Shown in pieces: positions 8,113 through 16,435 of a stretch of DNA of 64,000 bases. Numbering within the stretch: the stretch's first letter is position 1; every line of letters begins with the position of its first letter. This stretch comes from JBCAXA01 sp038534295 (lineage in GTDB: Bacteria > Pseudomonadota > Gammaproteobacteria > Steroidobacterales > Woeseiaceae): contig JBCAXA010000001.1 in the NCBI GenBank assembly GCA_038534295.1, positions 1,550,001 through 1,614,000 of the forward strand, written 5' to 3'. Under the pieces are notes generated by a model. The model ran no database searches and was not told where the DNA came from. It saw nothing but the letters and a program-made list of their open reading frames with translations. A program made the position numbers and the translations under genes.

Positions 8113-8961
8113 ATGTCCGACGTGTCGGAACTGCCGGTGATTGTCGCCGGCGCAGGCTACTCCGGTGATCGCCTGGCCGCCGCCTTGCGGACCCAAGGCT
8201 GCCGGGTCATGACGCTGTCGCGTCAACCTCGACAAGACACCGATCACGTGCCATGGAACCCAGATGACGGTGCGGCGCTCGCGCTGCCGACAGCGCGCTA
8301 CCGCATTGCTTATTTGGTCCCGCCGGCACCGGGTGACCCGGAACCGCGCCTTGCGGCCTTTCTCGCAGCGTTGCCAGAGGCGCCCGAACGCATCGTGCTC
8401 GCGTCGACGTCGGGGGTCTATGGCGACTGCAATGGCGAGCTCGTCGCGGAATCGCGGCCGGTGAACCCGTCCTCCAAGCGCGCGGAGCAGCGGGTCGTAC
8501 AGGAACGAACGCTGTCCGGGTGGGCGGCCGAGCGCGGCAGCAAAGCGCTGATTTTGCGGATCGCCGGCATCTATGGCCCCGGACGCCTGCCGATCGAGCG
8601 CCTAGCCCGGGGCGAGACGGTCATACGTCGCGAGGAAGCGCATCCCGGCAATCGAATCCACGTCGACGATCTCGTAGCAACGTTGCTAGCGGCGCTCGGA
8701 CACCCGACGGCGACTGGGGTTTTCAACGTAGCCGATGGCAACGACGCATCGGGCACGGAATTCTACGGCCGCGTCGCAGCCTTGGCCGGGCTACCGGCAC
8801 CACAGGAAATCAGCCGCGCCGAGGCCCAAGCAACGTTTACGGCGCAACGCTACTCGTTTTTGGCGGATTCACGCCGACTGGATGTCAGCCGGCTGCGCGA
8901 CGTGCTCGGCGTGCGCCTCAAATACACATCGCTCGATGAGGGTATTCGTGCGTCACTGTAG
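8113..8961 (+). CDS. NAD(P)-binding SDR/epimerase-family protein (YeeZ-like)
   Basis: The 282-residue product has an N-terminal Rossmann motif (VIVAGAGYSGDRLAAAL) and short-chain dehydrogenase features. These are a STSGVYGDCNGELV segment containing the YG of the family, RIAGIYGPGRLP, and HVDDLVATLLAAL near residue 190. Proteins of this extended-SDR group (E. coli YeeZ) have no firm substrate. The gene begins 12 bases after hemY and is probably its last operon member. Its stop codon TAG (8959-8961) directly abuts the tandem repeat array. A specific reaction cannot be assigned. Confidence 0.85.
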   Translation: MSDVSELPVIVAGAGYSGDRLAAALRTQGCRVMTLSRQPRQDTDHVPWNPDDGAALALPTARYRIAYLVPPAPGDPEPRLAAFLAALPEAPERIVLASTSGVYGDCNGELVAESRPVNPSSKRAEQRVVQERTLSGWAAERGSKALILRIAGIYGPGRLPIERLARGETVIRREEAHPGNRIHVDDLVATLLAALGHPTATGVFNVADGNDASGTEFYGRVAALAGLPAPQEISRAEAQATFTAQRYSFLADSRRLDVSRLRDVLGVRLKYTSLDEGIRASL

Positions 8962-8966
8962 GGCGG

Positions 8967-9401
8967 CATGACAATGGCATGTGCCGCCTGAAGCGTCTTT
9001 CGATCGACGACCTCGGCCCAGTGAAAGGCGCTCAGGTGCGTGCAGAACTAGGAAGGGCCGCTCGAAAAAGCGCAGTGTACATGGGGGTACATGAGCATCT
9101 TGAGGGCGGCCCTGACAACGTCATGTGCCGCCTGAAGCGTCTTTCGATCGACGACCTCGGCCCAGTGAAAGGTGCTCAGGTGCGTGCAGAACTAGGAAGG
9201 GCCGCTCGAAAAAGCGCAGTGTACATAGCTGGTACATGAGCATTTTGAGGGTGGCCCTGACAACGCGGTCGGTGCGACGCGTTCGAGCTTAAATTCGGGG
9301 TTTCGTCCGGCCGAAAGCGATTCAGGTGTGCACAGGACTAGGAAGGGACGCCCAAAAAGGCGGAGCGTACACGGCTAGTACGTGAGCAATTTTTGGGCGG
9401 C
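8967..9401. repeat. Higher-order repeat, copy 1 (units A, A', B; 435 bp)
   Basis: Units at 8967-9110, 9111-9255 and 9256-9401. By hand comparison it differs from copy 2 at about nine of 435 positions, most of them in the first unit. The stem TGTAC/GTACA encloses a 6-base loop in unit A and a 7-base loop in A'. Unit B has CGTAC/GTACG instead. A second stem is CGCT/AGCG in A and CGCC/GGCG in B. Confidence 0.9.
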
Positions 9402-9836
9402 CCTGACAACGTCATGTACCGCCTGAAGCGTCTTTCGATCGACGACCTCGGCCCAGTGAAAGGCGCTCAGGTGCGTGCAGAACTAGGAAGGGCCGCTCGA
9501 AAAAGCGCAGTGTACATGCTGGTACATGAGCATCTTGAGGGCGGCCCTGACAACGTCATGTACCGCCTGAAGCGTCTTTCGATCGACGACCTCGGCCCAG
9601 TGAAAGGCGCTCAGGTGCGTGCAGAACTAGGAAGGGCCGCTCGAAAAAGCGCAGTGTACATAGCTGGTACATGAGCATTTTGAGGGTGGCCCTGACAACG
9701 CGGTCGGTGCGACGCGTTCGAGCTTAAATTCGGGGTTTCGTCCGGCCGAAAGCGATTCAGGTGTGCACAGGACTAGGAAGGGGCGCCCAAAAAGGCGGAG
9801 CGTACACGGCTAGTACGTGAGCAATTTTTGGGCGGC
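9402..9836. repeat. Higher-order repeat, copy 2 (units A, A', B; 435 bp)
   Basis: Units at 9402-9545, 9546-9690 and 9691-9836. The B units of the two copies differ at one position and the A' units at two. A recent duplication of a whole A-A'-B triplet, or gene conversion, explains this better than independent amplification of single units. Confidence 0.9.
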
Positions 9837-9880
9837 CCTGACAACGTCATGTGCCGCCTGGAGCGTCTTTCGATCGACGA
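9837..9880. repeat. Truncated terminal A unit of the array
   Basis: The first 44 bp of an A unit, ending at TCGATCGACGA, where similarity stops two bases before the ParA stop codon. It has one substitution typical of this copy only (CCTGGAGCG in place of CCTGAAGCG). Confidence 0.85.
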
Positions 9881-9882
9881 AA

Positions 9883-10524
9883 CTACGAGGGTTGGGAGCG
9901 TTTAGACTCCAAATAATCGATCAGCTGCTCCCACTGCTGCCAATCCGGCCAGGCCAGGTATTCTGGCAGTTCGTGGATGCCCAAGCCGCGGCTGTAGGCG
10001 CGGACGTAGTTCTGCGCTTCACGCAGCCACGAGACATACGGCACTTTGAGCTTTTGCATATATTCGTCGAGCTCATCGGCGACCTTGGTGTTGTCGCGCA
10101 CACGATTGGCGAGCACCGCGACCGTGGTCTTCTTAGTTTGCACGCGGTTTGTCGCCTTCAGCATGTCGACGAACCGCGAGGTGGCGTCCATATCGATGGG
10201 CGACGGGAGCACCGGAATTAGGATGGTATCGGCGTGATTGACCAAACTGGTGAGCTCTGGGCCGACGGTCCGTGCCGGCGCGTCCATGACACAGACGTCC
10301 ATGGCCCGCGACAGATGCTTGAGACCCTCTTTGGCGGCATCGATACCGGCAATGGTCGGTCGATTGGCCGGGCGGCGCGCAAGCCAGCCCAAACTGGAGT
10401 GCTGCTGGTCGTAATCGGCGAGAGCAACTTTCTTTCCTTCCTTGGCGTAGTACGCTGCAATGTTGGTCGCAACCGTACTTTTGCCTGCACCGCCCTTAGC
10501 GTTCATGACCATGATATGCCGCAT
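9883..10524 (-). CDS. Orphan ParA/MinD-family ATPase
   Basis: The 213-residue product begins with the deviant Walker A motif KGGAGKST (VMNAKGGAGKSTVATNIAAYY) and has the family motif DYDQQHSSLGW. A Walker B-like stretch, VCVMDAPARTVGPEL, precedes LIPVLPSPIDMDA. Such ATPases move or place plasmids, chromosomes or protein clusters by ATP-dependent dimerisation on DNA or membranes. It is short, like single-domain ParA or MipZ proteins, with no N-terminal DNA-binding domain. No parB-like gene is adjacent. The ribosome-binding site AGGAA lies five bases before the ATG. The gene points toward the repeat array and is divergent from dapF. The cargo is unknown. Confidence 0.88.
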   Translation of the reverse strand: MRHIMVMNAKGGAGKSTVATNIAAYYAKEGKKVALADYDQQHSSLGWLARRPANRPTIAGIDAAKEGLKHLSRAMDVCVMDAPARTVGPELTSLVNHADTILIPVLPSPIDMDATSRFVDMLKATNRVQTKKTTVAVLANRVRDNTKVADELDEYMQKLKVPYVSWLREAQNYVRAYSRGLGIHELPEYLAWPDWQQWEQLIDYLESKRSQPS

Positions 10525-10652
10525 CGATCGTTCCTATTTTAGTTGTTGGGTCGATGAAGAATTTATGTAAAGTACAGGCCGTGACGAAGAATGTCCACGT
10601 TACGCGACGCGGTCAAATCACCGCTGATGCGTCGGCAACGCCTGCCTCAACG

Positions 10653-11468
10653 ATGCACTTCGTAAAGATGCATGGCGGCGGTAACGACTTCATCGTTGTC
10701 ATGGCAAAACCGAGTGACGTCGTGCCAGACGCCGCGGCTATCAAGAGACTTGCCGACCGACGCACCGGTGTTGGCTGCGATCAATTGTTGTGGGTAACGC
10801 CCGGCAACGGTGATGGCGATGCCTATTACCGCATCTTCAATGCCGACGGCAGCGAGGTCGAACAATGCGGCAACGGTGCGCGTTGCGTTGCACGGGCGTG
10901 GGCCGACCACAGCGGGCGCAGCGGCAGTCTGCGCCTCATGAGTCCGGCTGGGCCGGTCATCGCCGAGCTCGACACGGGCGGTATCCGGGTAAGCATGGGC
11001 CCGCCGCGCCGGCCGGCCCGCGATTTGCCGGCCACGGCCGACAGCGAACGTCCGGTTGTCGACGTGGCCGCTCTAGGCAAGCAATGGCCGCTTTGGTTGA
11101 TCTCAATGGGCAATCCGCATGCGGTGTTGCTCGTTGACGATGTCGACACAGCGCCGATTGATCGGCTCGGCGCCGCGCTGCAGGACCATCCGGCATTTCC
11201 CGCCGGGGTCAACGTTGGCTTTTTGCAGTGCGACGCGAACGACCGCGGACGCTTACGCGTGTTCGAGCGTGGGGTCGGCGAGACTGCCGCGTGCGGCACC
11301 GGCGCGTGTGCCGCGCACGTTGCCGGCGTGCATGCAGGACGCTTTGCCGAGCGTACGACGCTTAGCCTTCCAGGCGCGGATCTCATGGTAAGCTGGCGCG
11401 GCGTCGGCCACCCGGTATGGCTTGGCGGGCCCGCCGAATACGTCTTCCACGGAGCCATCGATTTATGA
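10653..11468 (+). CDS. dapF: Diaminopimelate epimerase
   Basis: The 271-residue product converts LL- to meso-diaminopimelate for lysine and peptidoglycan synthesis. The two catalytic cysteines lie in EVEQCGNGARCVARA and ETAACGTGACAAH. The N-terminus MHFVKMHGGGNDFIVV matches the family start exactly, so I chose ATG 10653. An in-frame ATG at 10554 would add 33 residues with no family resemblance, and it overlaps a possible promoter (TTGGGT, 16 bases, TAAAGT). The end overlaps the next gene by four bases (ATGA). The neighbours DUF484 and xerC repeat the E. coli dapF order. Confidence 0.96.
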   Translation: MHFVKMHGGGNDFIVVMAKPSDVVPDAAAIKRLADRRTGVGCDQLLWVTPGNGDGDAYYRIFNADGSEVEQCGNGARCVARAWADHSGRSGSLRLMSPAGPVIAELDTGGIRVSMGPPRRPARDLPATADSERPVVDVAALGKQWPLWLISMGNPHAVLLVDDVDTAPIDRLGAALQDHPAFPAGVNVGFLQCDANDRGRLRVFERGVGETAACGTGACAAHVAGVHAGRFAERTTLSLPGADLMVSWRGVGHPVWLGGPAEYVFHGAIDL

Positions 11469-12178
11469 GCACGCAGCGCCAAAGCGCCCCGACTCCCGAC
11501 GAAATCACCGCAGCCGACGTCACCGAATACCTGCGCCGTCATCCGGACTTTTTCGAGCAGCATCGCGCCTTGCTCGCAACGCTCAGCTTGCCGCATGCGA
11601 GCGGCGGCGGCACGGTTTCATTGATCGAGCGCCAAGTGGCGACGCTCCGGCAGAAAAACCTCAAGCTCGACCGCAAGCTGCGTGAGTTACTGAGCGTTGC
11701 CCGCCAGAACGATCAACTGTCGTCGCGTATCCACGCGTTGACTGTCGCGCTGATCGGCGCCGACTCGGTGGTTGCGATTCTTGACCAGCTCGAAGAGCAC
11801 CTGCGCACCGCGTTCACCGCCGAATACGCCGTGCTGGTTGTTTTTGCGGATGGCCCGCTCGGCGACGTCGAGTTGCTGAAACGGCGATTCGTGCGGGAGT
11901 TTACTCAGTCCAGCGACGCCCTTGCGCCATTCCGGACCTTTCTCGACGGGCGCCGCACGCGCTGCGGACAGATTCGCGATGCTCAACGAGACGTCTTGTT
12001 CGGGGAAGACGGTGTCGATGTCGGCTCCGCCGCGCTGGTGCCACTGGGCGATGACCCACTGCTCGGCTTTCTGGCGATCGGCAATCGCGACCGGGAGCAC
12101 TTTCACCCGGCAATCAGCACCGAGTTTCTGACCCGCCTCGGGCAGATTCTCACCGCGACGCTGAGCGTCCCACGCTGA
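11465..12178 (+). CDS. DUF484 family protein
   Basis: The 237-residue product starts MSTQRQSAPTPDEITAADV and has the hallmark YLRRHPDFFEQHRALLATL of the DUF484 family. A helix with SLIERQVATLRQKN follows, then a GAF-like domain (about 90-230). The family is always found between dapF and xerC in many Gammaproteobacteria; its function is not known. The ATG overlaps the dapF stop, and the next gene starts immediately after its TGA, so translation is coupled in both directions. Confidence 0.92.
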   Translation: MSTQRQSAPTPDEITAADVTEYLRRHPDFFEQHRALLATLSLPHASGGGTVSLIERQVATLRQKNLKLDRKLRELLSVARQNDQLSSRIHALTVALIGADSVVAILDQLEEHLRTAFTAEYAVLVVFADGPLGDVELLKRRFVREFTQSSDALAPFRTFLDGRRTRCGQIRDAQRDVLFGEDGVDVGSAALVPLGDDPLLGFLAIGNRDREHFHPAISTEFLTRLGQILTATLSVPR

Positions 12179-13087
12179 GTGACCAGCGCGCTGCCGGCCC
12201 CGGTCGAGGCGTTTCTCGAGCACCTTAGAATCGAGCGGCGCTGCTCGCCACATACGCTGCGCAACTATCGAATCGACCTTGAGCGGTTCTGTCGCTATCT
12301 GCGCGAGCAATCGCTGGATCTCCTGAACGGTGTCGCCGATGCCGATGTGCGCTTGTTTGCGGCGGCCGAGCACAGAAAAGGCTTGGCACCACGCTCGATT
12401 CAGCGGCGGTTGTCGGCCGTCCGCGCGCTGTACCGCTACTTGGGCCGAGAGCGCCAGGCCGCCAGCAACCCCGCGACCACGGTGACCGCACCCCGCGCCC
12501 GCAAACGCTTGCCGGGAACGCTGGACGCCGACCAGGTCGGCCGCCTGCTCGCGCTGCCTGGCGACACGCCGTTGGTGCGTCGCGATCGCGCGATGTTCGA
12601 ACTGCTGTATTCGTCCGGGCTGCGGCTGGATGAACTGGTGTCAATCGACCGCGGCGATCTCGACCTCGCTGACGCCACATGTCGTGTCGTCGGCAAAGGG
12701 CGCAAGGAGCGAATCGTGCCGGTCGGGCGCTACGCGCTCGCGGCGCTCAACGACTGGTTCAAGGTGCGCGGAGAATTCGCTGCTGCCGACGACCCGGCAG
12801 TCTTCGTCAGCCAGCGCGGCGCGCGTGTCAGCCATCGTACCGTGCAAGCCCGGCTCGACTACTGGGCCAGGCGACAGGGTATCGAGCAACGCGTGCACCC
12901 GCACATGCTGCGCCACTCCTTCGCCACGCACGTACTGGAGTCGAGCCGCGACCTGCGCGGCGTGCAGGAACTGCTCGGACATGCGGATATCGGCACGACT
13001 CAGGTCTACACCCATCTTGATTTCCAGCACCTGGCCCAGATATACGATGCAGCGCACCCGCGTGCGAAAACGCGCGATCGCGGCTAG
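12179..13087 (+). CDS. xerC: Site-specific tyrosine recombinase XerC
   Basis: The 302-residue product with XerD resolves chromosome dimers at dif. An N-terminal SAM-like domain (FLEHLRIERRCSPHTLRNYRIDLERF) is followed by the catalytic domain. Its catalytic residues are visible: the first Arg in SSGLRLDEL, the Lys in GKGRKER, HxxR in HPHMLRHSFATH, His in LLGHADIGTTQ and the nucleophile Tyr in VYTHLD. The start is GTG 12179, directly after the DUF484 stop. The dif site is not expected here and was not seen. Confidence 0.95.
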   Translation: MTSALPAPVEAFLEHLRIERRCSPHTLRNYRIDLERFCRYLREQSLDLLNGVADADVRLFAAAEHRKGLAPRSIQRRLSAVRALYRYLGRERQAASNPATTVTAPRARKRLPGTLDADQVGRLLALPGDTPLVRRDRAMFELLYSSGLRLDELVSIDRGDLDLADATCRVVGKGRKERIVPVGRYALAALNDWFKVRGEFAAADDPAVFVSQRGARVSHRTVQARLDYWARRQGIEQRVHPHMLRHSFATHVLESSRDLRGVQELLGHADIGTTQVYTHLDFQHLAQIYDAAHPRAKTRDRG

Positions 13088-13133
13088 GCAGACTCTGCAC
13101 GAGTAGCCTCTTTCCAGGCACAGGAATCTCCAG

Positions 13134-13670
13134 ATGGAACAGTTTCACGGCACGACCATCGTGTCTTACCGCCGCGATGGCACCGTCGCTATCGGCGGCG
13201 ATGGCCAGGTCTCGCTGGGCAATACCGTCATGAAAGGCAACGCGCGTAAAGTACGCCGCCTAGCCGAGGGGAGCGTGCTCGCCGGGTTTGCCGGTGGCAC
13301 GGCCGATGCGTTCACCCTTTTTGACTATTTCGAACGCAAACTCGAGCAATACGGCAACCTGACCCGTGCGGCCATCGAGCTTGCCAAAGACTGGCGTACC
13401 GACCGCGTGCTGCGTCGTCTCGAAGCGCTGCTGGCGGTCGCCGATCGCGAGCACTCGCTGATCATTTCCGGTAATGGCGACGTCATCGAACCCGAGGACG
13501 ATTTGATGGCGATCGGCTCCGGCGGGCCGTACGCCCAGGCCGCAGCGCGGGCACTGGCGGACAACACGACGCTGCCGGCTCCTGACATCGTCGAAAAAGC
13601 ACTCGGTATCGCTGGCGACATCTGCGTTTACACCAATCGCAATGTTGTCATTGAGACGCTAGACGCCTGA
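13134..13670 (+). CDS. hslV: ATP-dependent protease HslVU, peptidase subunit HslV
   Basis: The 178-residue product is the proteasome-like N-terminal nucleophile peptidase. It has a short propeptide, MEQFHG, before the TT pair; the first Thr (residue 7) becomes the nucleophile after processing. Conserved stretches are GDGQVSLGNTVMKGNARKVRRL, FAGGTADAFTLF and GSGGPYAQAAARAL. The gene sits 46 bases upstream of hslU, its ATPase partner, with which it forms a two-ring cytosolic protease. No heat-shock sigma-32 promoter is evident in the short space before it. Confidence 0.96.
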   Translation: MEQFHGTTIVSYRRDGTVAIGGDGQVSLGNTVMKGNARKVRRLAEGSVLAGFAGGTADAFTLFDYFERKLEQYGNLTRAAIELAKDWRTDRVLRRLEALLAVADREHSLIISGNGDVIEPEDDLMAIGSGGPYAQAAARALADNTTLPAPDIVEKALGIAGDICVYTNRNVVIETLDA

Positions 13671-13716
13671 CCGGCCGCCGCGCGGCCGCGCTGCACCCCA
13701 CAACAACGAGACGACC

Positions 13717-15054
13717 ATGTCGCAAATGACCCCCCGTGAAATCGTCCAGGAACTGGACAAGCACATCGTCGGCCAGATGCCGGCGAAACGTGCCGTTGCG
13801 ATTGCGCTGCGCAACCGTTGGCGCCGCGTCCAGATCGACGAGCCGATGCGCAGCGAAATCACCCCGAAAAACATCTTGATGATCGGCCCCACCGGCGTCG
13901 GCAAAACGGAGATCGCGCGCCGCCTGGCACGCCTCGCCAAGGCGCCGTTCATTAAGGTCGAGGCTACCAAATTCACCGAAGTCGGCTACGTTGGTCGCGA
14001 AGTCGATTCGATCGTGCGCGATCTGACCGACGTTGCGATCAAACTGACCCGCGAGCACGAGATGGCCAAGGTTCGCCATCGCGCCGAAGACGCTGCCGAA
14101 GAGCGAGTGCTGGATGCCCTGCTTCCGGGCTCGAGTCGCAGTGCCGGTTTCACGGCCGATGCGGCCAACTCGGGCAGCGCCGAGACCCGGCAGAAATTCC
14201 GCAAAATGCTGCGCGAAGGCAAGCTCGACGACAAAGAAATCGAGGTTGAGGTGCAGAACGTCGCGATGGGCGTCGAGATCATGGCGCCGCCGGGCCTGGA
14301 GGAGATGACCAGCCAACTGCGCAACATGTTCCAGAACTTAGGCTCGGGACGCACCCGTCAGCGCAAGATGAAAGTCGCCGAAGCCCTGAAGCTACTGACC
14401 GACGAAGAAGCGGCCGCGATGCTCGACGACGAAGAGCTGAAGACCCAGGCACTCGAAGCGGTCGAGCAGCACGGGATCGTTTTCATCGATGAGATCGACA
14501 AAGTTGCCCGACGCAGCGACAAAATGGGCGCTGACGTGTCGCGCGAGGGCGTGCAGCGTGACTTGTTGCCGCTGGTCGAGGGCAGCACGATCAGCACTAA
14601 GTACGGCATGGTGAAAACCGATCACATCCTGTTTATCGCCTCCGGTGCCTTTCACGTTGCAAAACCATCCGACTTGATCCCCGAGCTGCAGGGACGATTC
14701 CCGATACGGGTCGAGCTCGATTCGTTGACCAGCGACGATTTCGTGCGCATTTTGACGGAGCCCGATGCGTCGCTGACCCGCCAGTACTCGGCGCTACTCG
14801 ATACCGAAGGCGTCAACGTCGACTTCACCGACGACGGCGTACGGCGGATCGCCGACGTCGCGTTCGAGGTCAACGAACGCACGGAAAACATCGGCGCCCG
14901 GCGGCTGCACACAGTCATGGAACGGCTCCTCGAAACGATTTCCTACGAGGCCGCCGACAAGAGTGGTTTCGCACTGAACGTCGACAGCGCATACGTCGAC
15001 CGCCACCTCGGCGATCTCGTACGCGACGAGGACCTGAGTCGATACATCCTGTGA
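13717..15054 (+). CDS. hslU: ATP-dependent protease HslVU, ATPase subunit HslU
   Basis: The 445-residue AAA+ unfoldase feeds HslV. It has Walker A GPTGVGKTEIARRLA (about residue 58), the pore motif KVEATKFTEVGYVGREV, an intermediate I-domain (about 110-240), Walker B IVFIDEIDKVARR, sensor motifs ELQGRFPIRVEL and ENIGARRLHTVMERLLE, and the family C-terminal end RYIL that docks in HslV. Full length. Its TGA overlaps the GTG of slyX by three bases. Confidence 0.97.
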   Translation: MSQMTPREIVQELDKHIVGQMPAKRAVAIALRNRWRRVQIDEPMRSEITPKNILMIGPTGVGKTEIARRLARLAKAPFIKVEATKFTEVGYVGREVDSIVRDLTDVAIKLTREHEMAKVRHRAEDAAEERVLDALLPGSSRSAGFTADAANSGSAETRQKFRKMLREGKLDDKEIEVEVQNVAMGVEIMAPPGLEEMTSQLRNMFQNLGSGRTRQRKMKVAEALKLLTDEEAAAMLDDEELKTQALEAVEQHGIVFIDEIDKVARRSDKMGADVSREGVQRDLLPLVEGSTISTKYGMVKTDHILFIASGAFHVAKPSDLIPELQGRFPIRVELDSLTSDDFVRILTEPDASLTRQYSALLDTEGVNVDFTDDGVRRIADVAFEVNERTENIGARRLHTVMERLLETISYEAADKSGFALNVDSAYVDRHLGDLVRDEDLSRYIL

Positions 15055-15251
15055 GCGATGACGAGCGGATGACCGCAGCGGAGACCAAGCTCGCGTACCT
15101 CGAGGACGCGCTCGATACGCTGAACGACGTCGTCATTGCCCAGCGCGAACTGATCGACGCGCTGGCGCTGCGGCTCGAGCGCCTGTCGGGCGAACTCGAC
15201 GCGGCTGCCGGCGCCGATGGCAACGCCGGCGAACGTCCGCCGCACTACTGA
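15051..15251 (+). CDS. slyX: SlyX family protein
   Basis: The 66-residue product is a predicted coiled coil (KLAYLEDALDTLNDVVIAQRELIDALALRLERL) ending in PPHY, the conserved tail of the SlyX family. Function is unknown; it is a small cytosolic protein widespread in Gammaproteobacteria. The start GTG overlaps the hslU stop. Too short for many gene finders, but the coiled coil and tail make it secure. Confidence 0.88.
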   Translation: MSDDERMTAAETKLAYLEDALDTLNDVVIAQRELIDALALRLERLSGELDAAAGADGNAGERPPHY

Positions 15252-15264
15252 GGCAACGCCCGCC

Positions 15265-15603
15265 ATGATGGCCAATCCGCCGGAAAGCCTCACCGTCAAA
15301 CGCGAAGCGCGGATTCTGGCAGTCGATTTCGGCGCCGGGCGATGCTACGACTTGCCATTCGAGTACCTGCGCGTGTATTCGCCGTCCGCCGAGGTACGCG
15401 GTCACGGTCCCGGCCAGGGCTCGCTGCCGCGTGGCAAGGACAAAGTCACGATCGTACGTATCGAACCGGTCGGCCACTACGCGGTGCGGTTGATCTTCGA
15501 CGACGGTCACGATTCCGGGCTCTATACCTGGGCTTACCTCGATGAGCTCGGCCGCAACAAAGTCGACAACTGGCAGGCGTACCTCGACCGTCTGAAGGCT
15601 TAG
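15265..15603 (+). CDS. DUF971 domain protein (gamma-butyrobetaine hydroxylase-like N-terminal domain)
   Basis: The 112-residue product has the DUF971 fold with LPFEYLRVYSPSAEVRGHGPGQG and ending DDGHDSGLYTWAYLDELG. The family is a small metal-binding-type domain also found at the N-terminus of gamma-butyrobetaine hydroxylase and in Apd1/Mrp-like contexts. Its own role is unknown. Two adjacent ATGs (15265, 15268) are candidate starts. It lies between hslU/slyX and ubiE, the same order as in Pseudomonas. Confidence 0.87.
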   Translation: MMANPPESLTVKREARILAVDFGAGRCYDLPFEYLRVYSPSAEVRGHGPGQGSLPRGKDKVTIVRIEPVGHYAVRLIFDDGHDSGLYTWAYLDELGRNKVDNWQAYLDRLKA

Positions 15604-15649
15604 AGTTATGCTCCCCGGCCCCTAGCGGAGACCCGACAGGCCCCTCCAC

Positions 15650-16420
15650 TTGAACGACAGCGCCGACAACAAACAGCGAGCCACGACCCATTTCGGCTAC
15701 CGCACCGTCAGCACCGACGACAAAACCGGCTTGGTTCGCGGTGTGTTCGACTCCGTGGCCGAACGCTACGACCTGATGAATGACCTTATGTCAGGCGGCG
15801 TACACCGACTCTGGAAGCGCTTCACGGTCGGCGAGGCCGCGGTCCGCGAAGGCTATCGCGTGCTCGATCTCGCCGGCGGAACCGGCGATCTAGCGGCAAC
15901 GTTCGCGCGCCAGTGCGGGCCCGATGGTCACGTCGTACTGGCCGACATCAATCACGCGATGCTCAGCGTCGGCCGCGACCGGCTGATCGACCGCGGTATT
16001 GCCGGCAACCTCTCGATCACCCAGGCCAATGCGGAGCAACTGCCGTTCGCCGACGCAAGTTTTGATGTCGTGACAATCGCATTTGGCCTGCGCAACGTCA
16101 CGGCCAAAGACAAAGCGCTCGCAGAGATGTATCGCGTGCTGCGCGCTGGCGGCAAATGCCTGATTCTCGAGTTTTCGAAACCGATCGATGCGCTGCGTCC
16201 AGCGTACGACCTGTATTCGTTCAACGTTCTGCCGTGGCTCGGCGAACGCATCGCCGGCGACGCCGACAGCTATCGGTACCTCGCCGAATCCATACGCATG
16301 CATCCGGATCAGGAATCGCTACTCGAGATGATGCGCACGGCCGGCTTTGAACACGGCCGATATCACAACTTGACCGGCGGAGTCGCGGCACTGCATGTCG
16401 GCTTTCGCTGCGCCGTCTAA
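15650..16420 (+). CDS. ubiE: Ubiquinone/menaquinone C-methyltransferase UbiE
   Basis: The 256-residue S-adenosylmethionine-dependent enzyme methylates the quinone ring at C2. Family motifs are FDSVAERYDLMNDLMSGGVHRLWKR, the SAM-binding LDLAGGTGDLA, FGLRNVTAKDKAL and the end NLTGGVAALHVGFR. Start is a TTG at 15650 giving MNDSADNKQRATTHFGYR. No in-frame ATG lies between it and the conserved core. With ubiJ and ubiB directly after, it forms the classic ubiEJB cluster for aerobic ubiquinone synthesis. Confidence 0.96.
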   Translation: MNDSADNKQRATTHFGYRTVSTDDKTGLVRGVFDSVAERYDLMNDLMSGGVHRLWKRFTVGEAAVREGYRVLDLAGGTGDLAATFARQCGPDGHVVLADINHAMLSVGRDRLIDRGIAGNLSITQANAEQLPFADASFDVVTIAFGLRNVTAKDKALAEMYRVLRAGGKCLILEFSKPIDALRPAYDLYSFNVLPWLGERIAGDADSYRYLAESIRMHPDQESLLEMMRTAGFEHGRYHNLTGGVAALHVGFRCAV

Positions 16421-16435
16421 GTCCGCTCGCTCACC

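Larger units (their letters stand above)
8962..9880. repeat. Array of seven 144-146 bp tandem repeats with higher-order organisation
   Basis: Anchoring on CCTGACAACG gives units at 8967, 9111, 9256, 9402, 9546, 9691 and 9837, of 144, 145, 146, 144, 145 and 146 bp plus a 44-bp remnant. The order is A, A', B, A, A', B, A-partial. A and A' are nearly identical. B keeps only blocks such as the anchor and ACTAGGAAGGG. Every full unit holds two small inverted repeats near its 3' side, and A and B differ there by paired changes. The array fills the space exactly: it starts one base after the stop codon of the epimerase gene and ends two bases before the stop codon of the convergent ParA gene. Confidence 0.95.

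Noticed and set aside
8979..9674. Two open frames (8979-9239 and 9393-9674) encoding a 48-residue repeated peptide, because the A units are 144 bp
   Set aside because: The frame is broken by the 145- and 146-bp units, there is no ribosome-binding site, and the unit shows paired changes in stems instead of protein-like variation. Treated as non-coding repeat.
8962..9880. CRISPR array
   Set aside because: Units are 144-146 bp and fully repeated with no unique spacers, and no cas genes are present.
10554..10652. Upstream extension of dapF from ATG 10554
   Set aside because: Adds 33 residues with no family resemblance, and overlaps a possible promoter; the DapF family starts at the MHFVKMHG motif (10653).
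13648..14316. 222-codon minus-strand ORF opposite hslU
   Set aside because: Fully antisense to a conserved gene; no homologous motif seen.
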